Of a stretch of 64,000 bases of DNA, positions 34,801 through 42,588 are shown one piece after another. The DNA is from Caproiciproducens galactitolivorans. GTDB taxonomy: Bacteria > Bacillota > Clostridia > Oscillospirales > Acutalibacteraceae. Each line of letters starts with the position of its first letter. The stretch's first letter is position 1. Both the position numbers and the translations under genes were made by a program. Under the pieces are notes generated by a model. The model was not told the origin of the DNA and did no database searches. It saw only the letters and a program-made list of their open reading frames with translations. Location: positions 1-64,000 of the forward strand of contig NZ_JAPOHA010000009.1 of assembly GCF_026672255.1 (NCBI RefSeq), in the 5' to 3' direction.

Positions 34801-36048
34801 ATGACGACGTTTGATGAATTATACAATCGGCTGGTAAAAGCGTCTTTGGAAAACAGGGGGGATGAAGAGCTCGAAAATATCCGGAAGGAAGAATTTGACC
34901 CTCATCAGCTTGACTGCCTGTTATATCCTAAAAAGTATGCGCCGGTCATACGCATCGGAGACTGCGACTGCCCGGAATCCCAACGGAATTGCGGAGTGAA
35001 ATGCCTTTTTGACGCACTTTACAGGGATGAAAAGGGCAATGTGGAAATTGATCCCGATCGCTGTGTGGGCTGCTCCGAGTGCATTGACAGCTGCAAAGCG
35101 AAAAAGCTTGTAGCCAGCCGTGATATTCTGCCGGCCCTTGCCGCGGTGCATTCGTCAAAGGCCCCGGTTTATGCCATGATCGCTCCGGCGTTTATCAGCC
35201 AGTTCAGCGAAGAGGTAACGCCGGGAAAACTTCGTACCGCGTTCAAAATGCTTGGATTTGCCGGAATGGTGGAGGTTGCCCTTTTTGCGGATATCCTTAC
35301 CCTCAAGGAAGCGCTGGAGTTTAATAAAAATATTGTGAAGGAAAGTGATTTCCAGCTTACCAGCTGCTGCTGCCCGATGTGGATTTCCATGATCCGGAAG
35401 GTATATCACGAGCTCCTTCCGCATGTCCCGGGGGCGGTGTCGCCGATGGCGGCATGCGGGCGGGCGATCAAGCTTCTTCACCCGGACGCGCTTACCGTCT
35501 TTATCGGTCCTTGCATTGCTAAAAAAGCGGAAGCACGCGAACCGGATGTTTCCGATTCAACGGATTATGTGCTTACCTTCCAGGAAATGAAAGACGTATT
35601 TGATTTTACAAAATTGAATCTGGCCGATTTACCTGAGGATGAGCGTGACCATTCATCACGGGCGGGCAGAATATACGCGAGATGCGGGGGAGTCAGCGAA
35701 GCCGTTCAGAGCACCTCCAAACGTCTCAGCCCGGAACGCAAAATTACGGTGCGTGCGCATAAAGCGGACGGCGTGCCCGCCTGCAAGGCGATGATCAACG
35801 ATCTGCTTGCCGGAAAGATTGACGCGAATTTTCTGGAAGGAATGGGCTGTGTCGGCGGCTGCGTCGGCGGGCCGAGGATTTTGATCCCCCGTGAAGAAGG
35901 CAGAGAAAACGTAAACAGATATGGGGAAGAGGCCCAGTATCAAACACCGATTGACAATCCGTATGTCATTGAGCTTTTACACCGGCTTGGATTTGACACG
36001 GTGGAAAGCCTGCTGGAAGATAACCGTATTTTTACGAGAAAATTCTGA
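34801..36048 (+). CDS. [FeFe]-hydrogenase-like protein, stand-alone
   Basis: 415 aa from ATG 34801 (AAAAGGGG 7 nt upstream; earlier ATG 34783 has none). The N-terminal ferredoxin part has CDCPESQRNCGVKC and CVGCSECIDSC. The H-domain has modified active-site motifs: L1 TSCCCPMW, L2 IGPCIAKKAE, L3 EGMGCVGGCVGG, i.e. all H-cluster Cys kept but with GPC instead of MPC. It fits the Group B/D-like class of unclear function. It is monocistronic by spacing and separate from the hydrogenase operon at 39.4 kb. No maturases (HydE/F/G) are in the window. Whether it evolves, oxidises or senses H2 cannot be told from sequence. Confidence 0.82.
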   Translation: MTTFDELYNRLVKASLENRGDEELENIRKEEFDPHQLDCLLYPKKYAPVIRIGDCDCPESQRNCGVKCLFDALYRDEKGNVEIDPDRCVGCSECIDSCKAKKLVASRDILPALAAVHSSKAPVYAMIAPAFISQFSEEVTPGKLRTAFKMLGFAGMVEVALFADILTLKEALEFNKNIVKESDFQLTSCCCPMWISMIRKVYHELLPHVPGAVSPMAACGRAIKLLHPDALTVFIGPCIAKKAEAREPDVSDSTDYVLTFQEMKDVFDFTKLNLADLPEDERDHSSRAGRIYARCGGVSEAVQSTSKRLSPERKITVRAHKADGVPACKAMINDLLAGKIDANFLEGMGCVGGCVGGPRILIPREEGRENVNRYGEEAQYQTPIDNPYVIELLHRLGFDTVESLLEDNRIFTRKF

Positions 36049-36105
36049 GATTAAAATTTGAATCACTGGGAATGCACCTGAATCTATGTTATAATCTATT
36101 TTAAT

Positions 36106-36161
36106 CAATCATTTCGATGCGGCTGCCGTTAAGCAGCGTAGAGCGACTTTGAAAATGATTG
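36106..36161 (+). promoter_or_regulatory. Hairpin leader before HD-domain gene
   Basis: CAATCATTT (36106-36114) pairs with AAATGATTG (36153-36161), enclosing GCTGC/GCAGC (36122-36126/36133-36137). TATAAT at about 36090-36095 just upstream suggests it is transcribed as a 5' leader. The asymmetric internal loops are reminiscent of a small cis-regulatory RNA, but no known class is recognised. Confidence 0.35.
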
Positions 36162-36201
36162 CTTAGTGAATAGAAACAAACATACATATGGGGGCATTTT
36201 C

Positions 36202-36789
36202 ATGGGATTTAAGGAAGAATTCGAAGAAATATATCAGTCGAAAATCACACGGGCGGGCAGTGCCGAGCTGCTGGAATGGCTGAAAACCACGGACTTTTTT
36301 ACCGCTCCGGCCAGCACGAAATTTCACTGTGCCTGCCTTGGCGGTCTGGTCCGGCACAGCGTAAGCGTTTATCATGTTATGATGGAGAAGCATTTTCAGC
36401 CCGACACGGATAATGAAGAGAGCTTTGCAATCTGCGGGCTTCTGCATGATGTTTGTAAAGCACAGTTTTACAAGGAAAGTACCCGCAACGTAAAAAACGA
36501 GGAAACCGGAATGTGGGAAAAGCGCCCCTATTATGCGATTGAGGACAGCTATCCTTACGGGCACGGTGAAAAGTCCGTGTTTTTAATCGAGCGGTTTCTG
36601 CGCCTGAAAACCAGCGAAGCAATCGCCATTCGGTGGCATATGGGCGGCTTTGATGAATCGGTGCGGGGCGGAAGCTTTTCCATAGGGCTTGCATGGCAGA
36701 AATATCCCATCGCCGTGAAACTGCATCTCGCGGATCTGGAAAGTACCTATCTGTGTGAAAAAGGAACTTCCGTAGTACATGGAAAATAG
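36202..36789 (+). CDS. HD-domain protein
   Basis: 195 aa from ATG 36202 (GGGGG 7 nt upstream; frame open to 36166). HD-type metal phosphohydrolase signature: RHSVSVYHVM (His), ICGLLHDVCK (His-Asp), AIRWHMGG (His) and KLHLADLES (Asp). Likely hydrolyses a phosphate ester or nucleotide; the substrate is unknown. Monocistronic, with a structured leader and a terminator. Confidence 0.8.
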   Translation: MGFKEEFEEIYQSKITRAGSAELLEWLKTTDFFTAPASTKFHCACLGGLVRHSVSVYHVMMEKHFQPDTDNEESFAICGLLHDVCKAQFYKESTRNVKNEETGMWEKRPYYAIEDSYPYGHGEKSVFLIERFLRLKTSEAIAIRWHMGGFDESVRGGSFSIGLAWQKYPIAVKLHLADLESTYLCEKGTSVVHGK

Positions 36790-36801
36790 AAGATGATAAA
36801 A

Positions 36802-36835
36802 GGAGCCGGGAAGAAATTCCCGGCTTCCTTTGTGT
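36802..36835 (+). terminator. Terminator of the HD-domain gene
   Basis: GGAGCCGGGAA-GAAA-TTCCCGGCTTCC followed by TTTGTGTTT. Confidence 0.85.
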
Positions 36836-36980
36836 TTATAGCCCGGTTTATCAGGAATTTCAAATTGTCTCTAAACCCTCTATCCTCAACCCAAACAGGG
36901 GCAATACAAACAGAATGCACCCGAATGGTCAGTAAATTTTATCTAATAAGAAACAAATAAAAAAATATTTAAATAAAGGA

Positions 36981-37025
36981 TTGACAAAACGGAAAAGATG
37001 TATTATTGTATTAATCGGTTAGTAC
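36981..37025 (+). promoter_or_regulatory. Promoter-operator P1 of the gntR-ABC operon
   Basis: TTGACA (36981-36986) with TATTGT at 17-nt spacing (37004-37009). It is followed by GTATTAATCGGTTAGTAC (37008-37025), an inverted repeat GTAnTAA-N4-TTAnTAC. Nearly the same block recurs 190 bp downstream. A GntR/YtrA-type operator is the likely reading. Confidence 0.6.
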
Positions 37026-37170
37026 AGCGATACAAAGTGCTGTAAAAAGTTGGATGAATTGTCCGATTTCGAAACACACGATATCCCAAAACCCTGCGGC
37101 GGTTTTCCTGCTGTGGGCAAACGGCAGGGGAATGAAGGATAGAAGGATTAAAAAAATTTCAGAAAAAGGA

Positions 37171-37217
37171 TTGACAAAAAATAAAAATAGTGTATTATTG
37201 TATTAAGTCATTAGTAC
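37171..37217 (+). promoter_or_regulatory. Promoter-operator P2 of the gntR-ABC operon
   Basis: TTGACA (37171-37176), 16-nt spacer, TATTAT (37193-37198), then GTATTAAGTCATTAGTAC (37200-37217), the second copy of the operator-like palindrome. It ends 24 nt before the gntR start. The stretch between P1 and P2 holds a GC-rich hairpin-prone segment (CCCTGC...GGCAGGGG, 37091-37130) and no gene. Confidence 0.68.
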
Positions 37218-37241
37218 ATTAACACAGATGGAGGTGGATTT

Positions 37242-37610
37242 ATGGCATGGAATCTAAAATCCGACAGGCCGATTTATTCGCAGCTGATCGAACACATTGA
37301 ATTGCTCATCGTTTCCGGAATATACCCCGCCGGCTCGAAACTGCCGTCGGTAAGAGATCTGGCCGGGGAAGCATCGGTTAATCCGAACACTATGCAGCGG
37401 GCGCTGGCGCAATTGGAAAATGACGGCCTGCTTTATTCGCAGCGCACAAGCGGCAGATATGTTACAGAGGATGTGGATCAGATTATGAAAATCAAAAACG
37501 GCCTTGCACAGGGGCTGATTAAAGAGTTTATAGAAAATATGGAAAACCTTGGCTACGATGTAAAGCAGGCAATACAACTTCTTGAGAGGACAATAGAGGA
37601 GGAAAAATAA
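37242..37610 (+). CDS. GntR-family (YtrA-type) regulator
   Basis: 122 aa. N-terminal winged helix (PIYSQLIEHIELLIVSGIYP, then GSKLPSVRDLAGEASVNPNT, with DGLLYSQRTSGRYV) and a short C-terminal helical tail, the layout of the YtrA subfamily, which represses its own ABC-transporter operon. GGAGGTGG precedes ATG 37242. Its stop touches the start of the ABC gene. The duplicated palindromes at 37008 and 37200 are its likely operators. Confidence 0.93.
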   Translation: MAWNLKSDRPIYSQLIEHIELLIVSGIYPAGSKLPSVRDLAGEASVNPNTMQRALAQLENDGLLYSQRTSGRYVTEDVDQIMKIKNGLAQGLIKEFIENMENLGYDVKQAIQLLERTIEEEK

Positions 37611-38308
37611 TGGAGAATATTCTGGAGTGTCAGAACCTGGTTAAATTTTATCCCAAGTGTTTGGCGTTGAATTCCGTGAATCTGACCGTACCAAAGGGGA
37701 AGATCGTCGGACTGCTTGGCCCGAACGGAAGCGGCAAAAGTACCCTGATTAAACTGGCGAACGATCTGATTCAGCCGACAAGCGGAAAAATCTTGATTGC
37801 CGGTATGGAGCCGGGCATTGAAACCAAAAAAATCGTTTCATACCTGCCGGAGCGTACTTACCTGAACGACTGGATGACCGTGAACGATATGATCGGTTTC
37901 TTCGGTGATTTTTATCAGGATTTTAACAAGAGCAAGGCTTACGATATGCTTGCAAGACTCGGGGTGAACCCCTCCCTGCGACTGAAGACCATGAGCAAGG
38001 GAACCAAGGAAAAGGTACAGCTGATTCTGGTTATGAGCCGGGAAGCGCAGCTTTATCTTCTGGATGAACCGATCGGCGGTGTGGACCCTGCGGCAAGGGA
38101 TTACATTCTGGATACGATCATCGGCAATTATAATCCGGAAGCAACGGTGATCATTTCCACCCATCTGATTGCAGACGTCGAAAAAATACTGGATGAAGTT
38201 ATTTTTATTAATCAGGGAAATATTGTTTTGGTTTCCACAGTCGACGATATCCGTGAGAATGAGAACAAGAGCGTTGACGCGCTGTTTAGGGAGGTATTCA
38301 AATGCTAA
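37610..38308 (+). CDS. ABC transporter ATP-binding protein
   Basis: 232 aa. Walker A GPNGSGKST, Walker B LYLLDEPIGGVDP, Q-loop/H-loop (IISTHLI) present; the signature motif is the divergent MSKGTKEK rather than LSGGQ, as in several antibiotic-efflux or YtrB-like ATPases. Starts at the last base of gntR, overlaps the permease by 7 nt. Substrate unknown; a cell-envelope or peptide stress exporter is plausible from the YtrA-type regulator. Confidence 0.92.
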   Translation: MENILECQNLVKFYPKCLALNSVNLTVPKGKIVGLLGPNGSGKSTLIKLANDLIQPTSGKILIAGMEPGIETKKIVSYLPERTYLNDWMTVNDMIGFFGDFYQDFNKSKAYDMLARLGVNPSLRLKTMSKGTKEKVQLILVMSREAQLYLLDEPIGGVDPAARDYILDTIIGNYNPEATVIISTHLIADVEKILDEVIFINQGNIVLVSTVDDIRENENKSVDALFREVFKC

Positions 38309-39102
38309 GAAAGCTTTTAAGATACGAAATAAAAGCGACCAGCCGGACATTTCTCCCGATGTATGCGCTTTTAATCGTCTTTGCGCTGATTAATAAATTC
38401 TTTATGGCGGTAAATTCCAGCTATCTGAAAATTCCGCAAGCGATTGCCATGTCCGTTTTTGTTTTCATCATTATCGGTATCTGTGTGATGACCCTGGTCG
38501 TAACAATACAGCGGTTCAATAAGAACCTTTTGACCGATGAAGGATATTTATCCTTTACATTGCCGGTAAGAGTTCACAGCCATATTGACTCGAAAATGAT
38601 TGTAACCCTGATGTGGTCTGTATTAAGCGTGCTGGTTTCTCTGATTTCCATCTTTGTTATGTCGGTCAATGAAACAACCATATTGTCGTTTCAGAGATTT
38701 ATGAATGAATTGATGGCTGCTTTTAGCCAGATAGGCCCTAGTGGATATGTTCTTATACTGGAAGCCGTTCTTCTGGTTATATTCGGAATTCTCAGTTCCA
38801 CGGTTGAAATATACGCAGCGATTACGGTCGGCAATATGAGTTCCAAACATAAGCTTTTGACAGGCATAGGCGCATATCTCGGCTTCGGTGTCATCCAGCA
38901 GATCATTGTGTCGATTATCCTATCCTCCAGTGACAAAAGTATTACGCGCTATTTTAATTTACTGGAAACAGCGGGAGAGTTTGCTCAGGTGCAGGCAGCG
39001 GAAACGGTTTTGCTTGTTTTAATAGCCTATATGGTTATCGTGGGCGTGGCTCTCTATTTCTTCACAGAATGGATGCTCCGTAAAAAATTGAATTTGGAAT
39101 AA
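38302..39102 (+). CDS. ABC-2 type permease
   Basis: 266 aa with about six membrane segments (e.g. ALLIVFALINKFFMAV, VFVFIIIGICVMTLVV, VLISLVSIF-like, VLVLIAYMVIVGVALYFF), ending in a Lys/Arg-rich tail. Contains the ...LTDEGYLSFTLPVRVHSHIDSKM cytosolic loop (key piece EGYLSFTLPV) seen in ABC-2 permeases of this type. Forms an exporter with the preceding ATPase. Ends the operon, before a terminator. Confidence 0.85.
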   Translation: MLRKLLRYEIKATSRTFLPMYALLIVFALINKFFMAVNSSYLKIPQAIAMSVFVFIIIGICVMTLVVTIQRFNKNLLTDEGYLSFTLPVRVHSHIDSKMIVTLMWSVLSVLVSLISIFVMSVNETTILSFQRFMNELMAAFSQIGPSGYVLILEAVLLVIFGILSSTVEIYAAITVGNMSSKHKLLTGIGAYLGFGVIQQIIVSIILSSSDKSITRYFNLLETAGEFAQVQAAETVLLVLIAYMVIVGVALYFFTEWMLRKKLNLE

Positions 39103-39117
39103 AGGAAATACAACTCA

Positions 39118-39143
39118 GGCGCGTTGCAAAACGCGCCTTTTGC
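39118..39143 (+). terminator. Terminator of the gntR-ABC operon
   Basis: GGCGCGTT-TGC-AACGCGCC type hairpin followed by TTTT. The following 39144-39295 has another GC-rich inverted repeat (TTCTCC...GGAGAA, 39171-39216) but no gene. Confidence 0.75.
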
Positions 39144-39295
39144 CGTATCCGGGTTCACAAAGATTCCTCCTTCTCCATTCTGCCGGGCCGCGTTTACCGG
39201 GCGGGGCAGGGGAGAAAGAATCCCTCTTTGGCGCGCGGAAGTTACAAGCGGCTGCGGCATTATGTCTGTGAACAACTGGAAATACGGAATTGATA

Positions 39296-39324
39296 TTGAA
39301 ATTTAGCCGTAAAAAATCTATAAT
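39296..39324 (+). promoter_or_regulatory. Promoter of the hydrogenase operon
   Basis: TTGAAA (39296-39301), 17-nt spacer, TATAAT (39319-39324). In the leader, GCGCAGATGCGC followed by a T-rich stretch (39342-39366) could be a weak attenuator. Confidence 0.7.
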
Positions 39325-39419
39325 GTAAAGTATAGACAAAGGCGCAGATGCGCAATTTTTTATTTTGATTCTGGCGGTGCAGATTCAAATGTCAAAAATT
39401 TAACGAAAGGATGACGAAT

Positions 39420-39665
39420 TTGGAAATCACGATTTGTGTGGGAAGCTCCTGTCATTTAAAAGGTTCGCGTGACGTAATTAAAATATTGGAAAGGCTGATT
39501 TCCCTGCATCGTTTGGAAGATAAGATAACATTGAAAGGTTCTTTTTGCATGGGGGAATGTTCGAAAAACGGCGTTTGCGTTTGTGTGGACAACGATCGTT
39601 TTAATGTTGCTCCCCTTGATACGGAACTGTTTTTTAATGACGTAATAATGAAAAGAATAAAGTAA
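39420..39665 (+). CDS. [2Fe-2S] thioredoxin-fold ferredoxin (NuoE-like)
   Basis: 81 aa from TTG 39420 (AAAGGA 8-9 nt upstream; the ATG at 39411 is too near that box). Four Cys in the thioredoxin-like ferredoxin pattern: CVGSSCHLKGS and CMGECSKNGVC. Such proteins shuttle electrons and are fused or linked to FeFe hydrogenases and NuoE. First gene of the operon, 22 nt before the sensory hydrogenase. It probably exchanges electrons with one of the two hydrogenases. Confidence 0.88.
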   Translation: MEITICVGSSCHLKGSRDVIKILERLISLHRLEDKITLKGSFCMGECSKNGVCVCVDNDRFNVAPLDTELFFNDVIMKRIK

Positions 39666-39687
39666 GAACGAAAAAGAGGTGATCGCG

Positions 39688-41400
39688 GTGGCCATTATCG
39701 GGCTGAAAGCGGCAAATTGTAAAAATTGCTATAAATGCGTCAAGGTGTGTCCCGTCAAATCGATCAAGGTTGAAAACGCACAGGCGCAGATCATTGAGCG
39801 GAGATGCATCCTGTGCGGAACTTGTTTGGAGCAGTGCCCGCAAAATGCGAAAACACTGAACAGCGATATCGCGGTGGTGAAGGAACTGATTCAGAAGGGC
39901 GAAAAGGTCATTCTTTCCATTGCTCCTTCTTATATCGGCTCATTTGCATTTGACGACGCAAAAAAGTTTGCCGGGGCAATGAAAATGCTGGGGTTTTACG
40001 GTGTTGCCGAAACCAGCATGGGAGCGGCTTATGTAACCGCGGAATATCATAAACTGCTTCAGCAAAATGAAATGAAAAATATAATAACTACCTGCTGTCC
40101 GTCCGCGAACAGGCTGATTGAGCTGTACTATCCTTCCCTGATCTCGCAGATGGCTCCCGTGGTTTCCCCAATGATCGCCCACGCGCGTCTGCTGAAACAA
40201 ACCTATGGGAGCGGGACGCATATCGTTTTCGCCGGTCCGTGCATCGCCAAAATTGACGAAGCGGCCGATCTCCGGCATAATAGTGAAGTAAGCGCCGTGC
40301 TTACCTTTGACGATTTAGCAAACTGGCTGGAACAGGCCGGGGTTCCGATTATGGATGCGCCGGAAGCCTCGTTTTTGAATTCCAGTTCAAGAATCCTGCG
40401 CATGTACCCGGTTTCACAGGGAATTATCGCTTCCCTGCGCGCGATGGGCGATACCGGCGACTGGAAAATGCTCAGCGTCAGCGGTTCCGCAGAATGCATA
40501 GACCTTTGCAGGGCTTTGGAGCGCGATGAATTGCAGCATTGCTTTATAGAGATCAATATGTGCACGGATGGCTGCATTAACGGGCCGATCTCCCTGAAGG
40601 ATTCTGCGGCCCGCTTCTCCTCCTCTGTCAAAATTCGGGAATATGCAAAACAGGACGAAGGGGATTACCCGGGACTGCCGGAAGTGGTCCCGCTGAAAAT
40701 GCGCTTTTTGGACCGGTCGATTCGGGAAGAAATTCCGGACGAAGCAACCATCCGCTCGATTTTATTGAAAATTGGGAAAGAATCTCGGGAAGACGAGCTG
40801 AACTGCGGTTCCTGCGGTTACCCGACCTGCCGCGACAAGGCGATTGCGGTTTATCAGAACCGCGCGGAGCTTACCATGTGTATGCCGTATATGAAAGAAC
40901 GCGCCGAATCGCTTTCCAACTGCGTTTTAACGGAAACGCCAAATATTACGCTGATTGTGGATAAGGATTTAAATATCATTGAATTCAACACGGCGGCGGA
41001 AAAGGCTTTTAAAATTACACGCCACGAGGCTTTGCAAAAATGCATTTACGAAATCATGGATTCTTCCGATTTTCAGTATGTGTTTGATGAAAAACAGTCC
41101 ATACCCGACAAGAAGGTACATTTCAAAGAGTACGGAATCACAACGATGCAGACCATTGTTTACATAGCGAAAGAAAATATCGCAATGGGAATTTTCAAGG
41201 ATATCACGCGCGAAGAAGCGGAACTGGAGAACAAGTACCGGCTCCGGAACGATACCATGGAAATGGCGCAGAAGGTGATTGACAAACAGATGGTCGCCGC
41301 GCAGCAGATTGCCAGCCTGCTCGGCGAAACCACAGCGGAAACAAAGGTGACGCTTACAAAGCTGAAAAATATGATTGTGTTTGACGGTGATAATCCATGA
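39688..41400 (+). CDS. hydS: Sensory [FeFe] hydrogenase, Group C3-like, with PAS domain
   Basis: 570 aa from GTG 39688 (AGAGGTG six nt upstream). Order of domains: 2x[4Fe-4S] ferredoxin (CKNCYKCVKVCP; CILCGTCLEQCP), H-domain with altered motifs (TTCCPSANRLIE, AGPCIAKIDEA, INMCTDGCINGP), a four-Cys Fe-S domain (CGSCGYPTCRDKA...CMPYM), a PAS domain (about 405-515, ITLIVDKDLNIIEFNTAAEK) and a C-terminal helical tail. Group C enzymes are regarded as H2 sensors. Linkage to a PP2C phosphatase gene, overlapping here by 4 nt, defines subgroup C3. The likely role is to sense H2 or redox state and control the phosphatase; direct evidence is lacking for the family in general. Confidence 0.88.
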   Translation: MAIIGLKAANCKNCYKCVKVCPVKSIKVENAQAQIIERRCILCGTCLEQCPQNAKTLNSDIAVVKELIQKGEKVILSIAPSYIGSFAFDDAKKFAGAMKMLGFYGVAETSMGAAYVTAEYHKLLQQNEMKNIITTCCPSANRLIELYYPSLISQMAPVVSPMIAHARLLKQTYGSGTHIVFAGPCIAKIDEAADLRHNSEVSAVLTFDDLANWLEQAGVPIMDAPEASFLNSSSRILRMYPVSQGIIASLRAMGDTGDWKMLSVSGSAECIDLCRALERDELQHCFIEINMCTDGCINGPISLKDSAARFSSSVKIREYAKQDEGDYPGLPEVVPLKMRFLDRSIREEIPDEATIRSILLKIGKESREDELNCGSCGYPTCRDKAIAVYQNRAELTMCMPYMKERAESLSNCVLTETPNITLIVDKDLNIIEFNTAAEKAFKITRHEALQKCIYEIMDSSDFQYVFDEKQSIPDKKVHFKEYGITTMQTIVYIAKENIAMGIFKDITREEAELENKYRLRNDTMEMAQKVIDKQMVAAQQIASLLGETTAETKVTLTKLKNMIVFDGDNP

Positions 41401-42575
41401 AAATGCATATCGACGCGGCATATCGAAGTTTAAATAAATACGGCGAAGAACTTTGCGGCGACAAGGTTCAGATTACGCGGACAAAAGACGAAATTATCGC
41501 CGTGCTGGCGGACGGGCTTGGCAGCGGCGTAAAAGCAAACATTCTTTCCACGCTGACAAGCAGCATCCTTTCCACCATGCTGGAAGAGGGCGCGGCTTTG
41601 GTGGAGGCGGTGGAAACGGTTGCCAAAACGCTGCCGGTATGCAGTGAGCGGAAGCTGGCCTATTCTACCTTCAGCGTGCTTAAAATAGCGGACAGCGGCG
41701 AGGCTTCGCTGATCGAGTTTGACAACCCGCCCTGTATTTTTGTACGAAACGGCAAAGTTGTTTCTTTGGAAGGGTATTCCAAAGTGATGGAATGCGCCGG
41801 AAAATCCGTTACCGTCAGCCGCTTTTCCGTACAGCCCGGCGATGTGATCTCCCTTGTCAGTGACGGCGTGATTTATGCAGGGGTAGGACAGGCGCTGAAT
41901 TTCGGCTGGAACTGGGACAATGTATCCGCATGGCTTGCTAGAACGTCGCTGAAGGAAACGTCTGCGCCCCGGCTGGCGGTTTCGCTGTCGGAGGCTGTGG
42001 ATGAATTATACCTTGGAAAACCGGGGGACGATTCCACCAATTTGATTTTGAAAATCGAACCGCGCAGTGTGGTCAATCTGCTTTCCGGGCCGCCCGTGCG
42101 AAAGGAAGACGACGGCCGCATGGTCCATGATTTTATGACCTCTCCGGGGAAGCGGGTTGTCTGCGGCGGGACGAGTGCGAATATTGTCGCCAGAGTGCTG
42201 AACCGCAAGGTGGAAACCACCATCAATTATACCGATCCGGACATCCCGCCGACCGGAAAGATCGAGGGGATCGACCTCGTTACCGAGGGCGTTTTAACAT
42301 TGAGCCGGACGGTTGAAATATTGAGAAGCTATTTGTCCAGGGAGGCGGATTCCTATTATTTCCGCAGGCTTGACGAACCGAACGGGGCCGCCATGCTGGC
42401 AAAAATACTTTTGGAGGATTGTACGGATTTAACGGTTTATATCGGGAAAGCCGTCAACCCCGCGCACCAAAACCCCGGTCTTCCGGCCGACCTGAGTATA
42501 AAAGTCAAGCTGATCGAAGAGCTTTGCGGCTTGGTTCAGCAGCTTGGGAAGAACGTAAGGAAAAATTATTACTGA
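41397..42575 (+). CDS. SpoIIE/PP2C-type serine phosphatase
   Basis: 392 aa. PP2M motifs of the SpoIIE class: VLADGLGSGVKAN (metal Asp), LVSDGVIYAG, DDSTNLILKI. The remaining C-terminal third (GKRVVCGGTSANIVARVLNR onwards) is a conserved extra domain of hydrogenase-linked phosphatases. The ATG overlaps the hydS stop (ATGA), so production is coupled. Expected to dephosphorylate an unidentified Ser/Thr-phosphoprotein, possibly an anti-anti-sigma factor, in response to HydS. Confidence 0.88.
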   Translation: MKMHIDAAYRSLNKYGEELCGDKVQITRTKDEIIAVLADGLGSGVKANILSTLTSSILSTMLEEGAALVEAVETVAKTLPVCSERKLAYSTFSVLKIADSGEASLIEFDNPPCIFVRNGKVVSLEGYSKVMECAGKSVTVSRFSVQPGDVISLVSDGVIYAGVGQALNFGWNWDNVSAWLARTSLKETSAPRLAVSLSEAVDELYLGKPGDDSTNLILKIEPRSVVNLLSGPPVRKEDDGRMVHDFMTSPGKRVVCGGTSANIVARVLNRKVETTINYTDPDIPPTGKIEGIDLVTEGVLTLSRTVEILRSYLSREADSYYFRRLDEPNGAAMLAKILLEDCTDLTVYIGKAVNPAHQNPGLPADLSIKVKLIEELCGLVQQLGKNVRKNYY

Positions 42576-42588
42576 ATGAGGACTGTTT

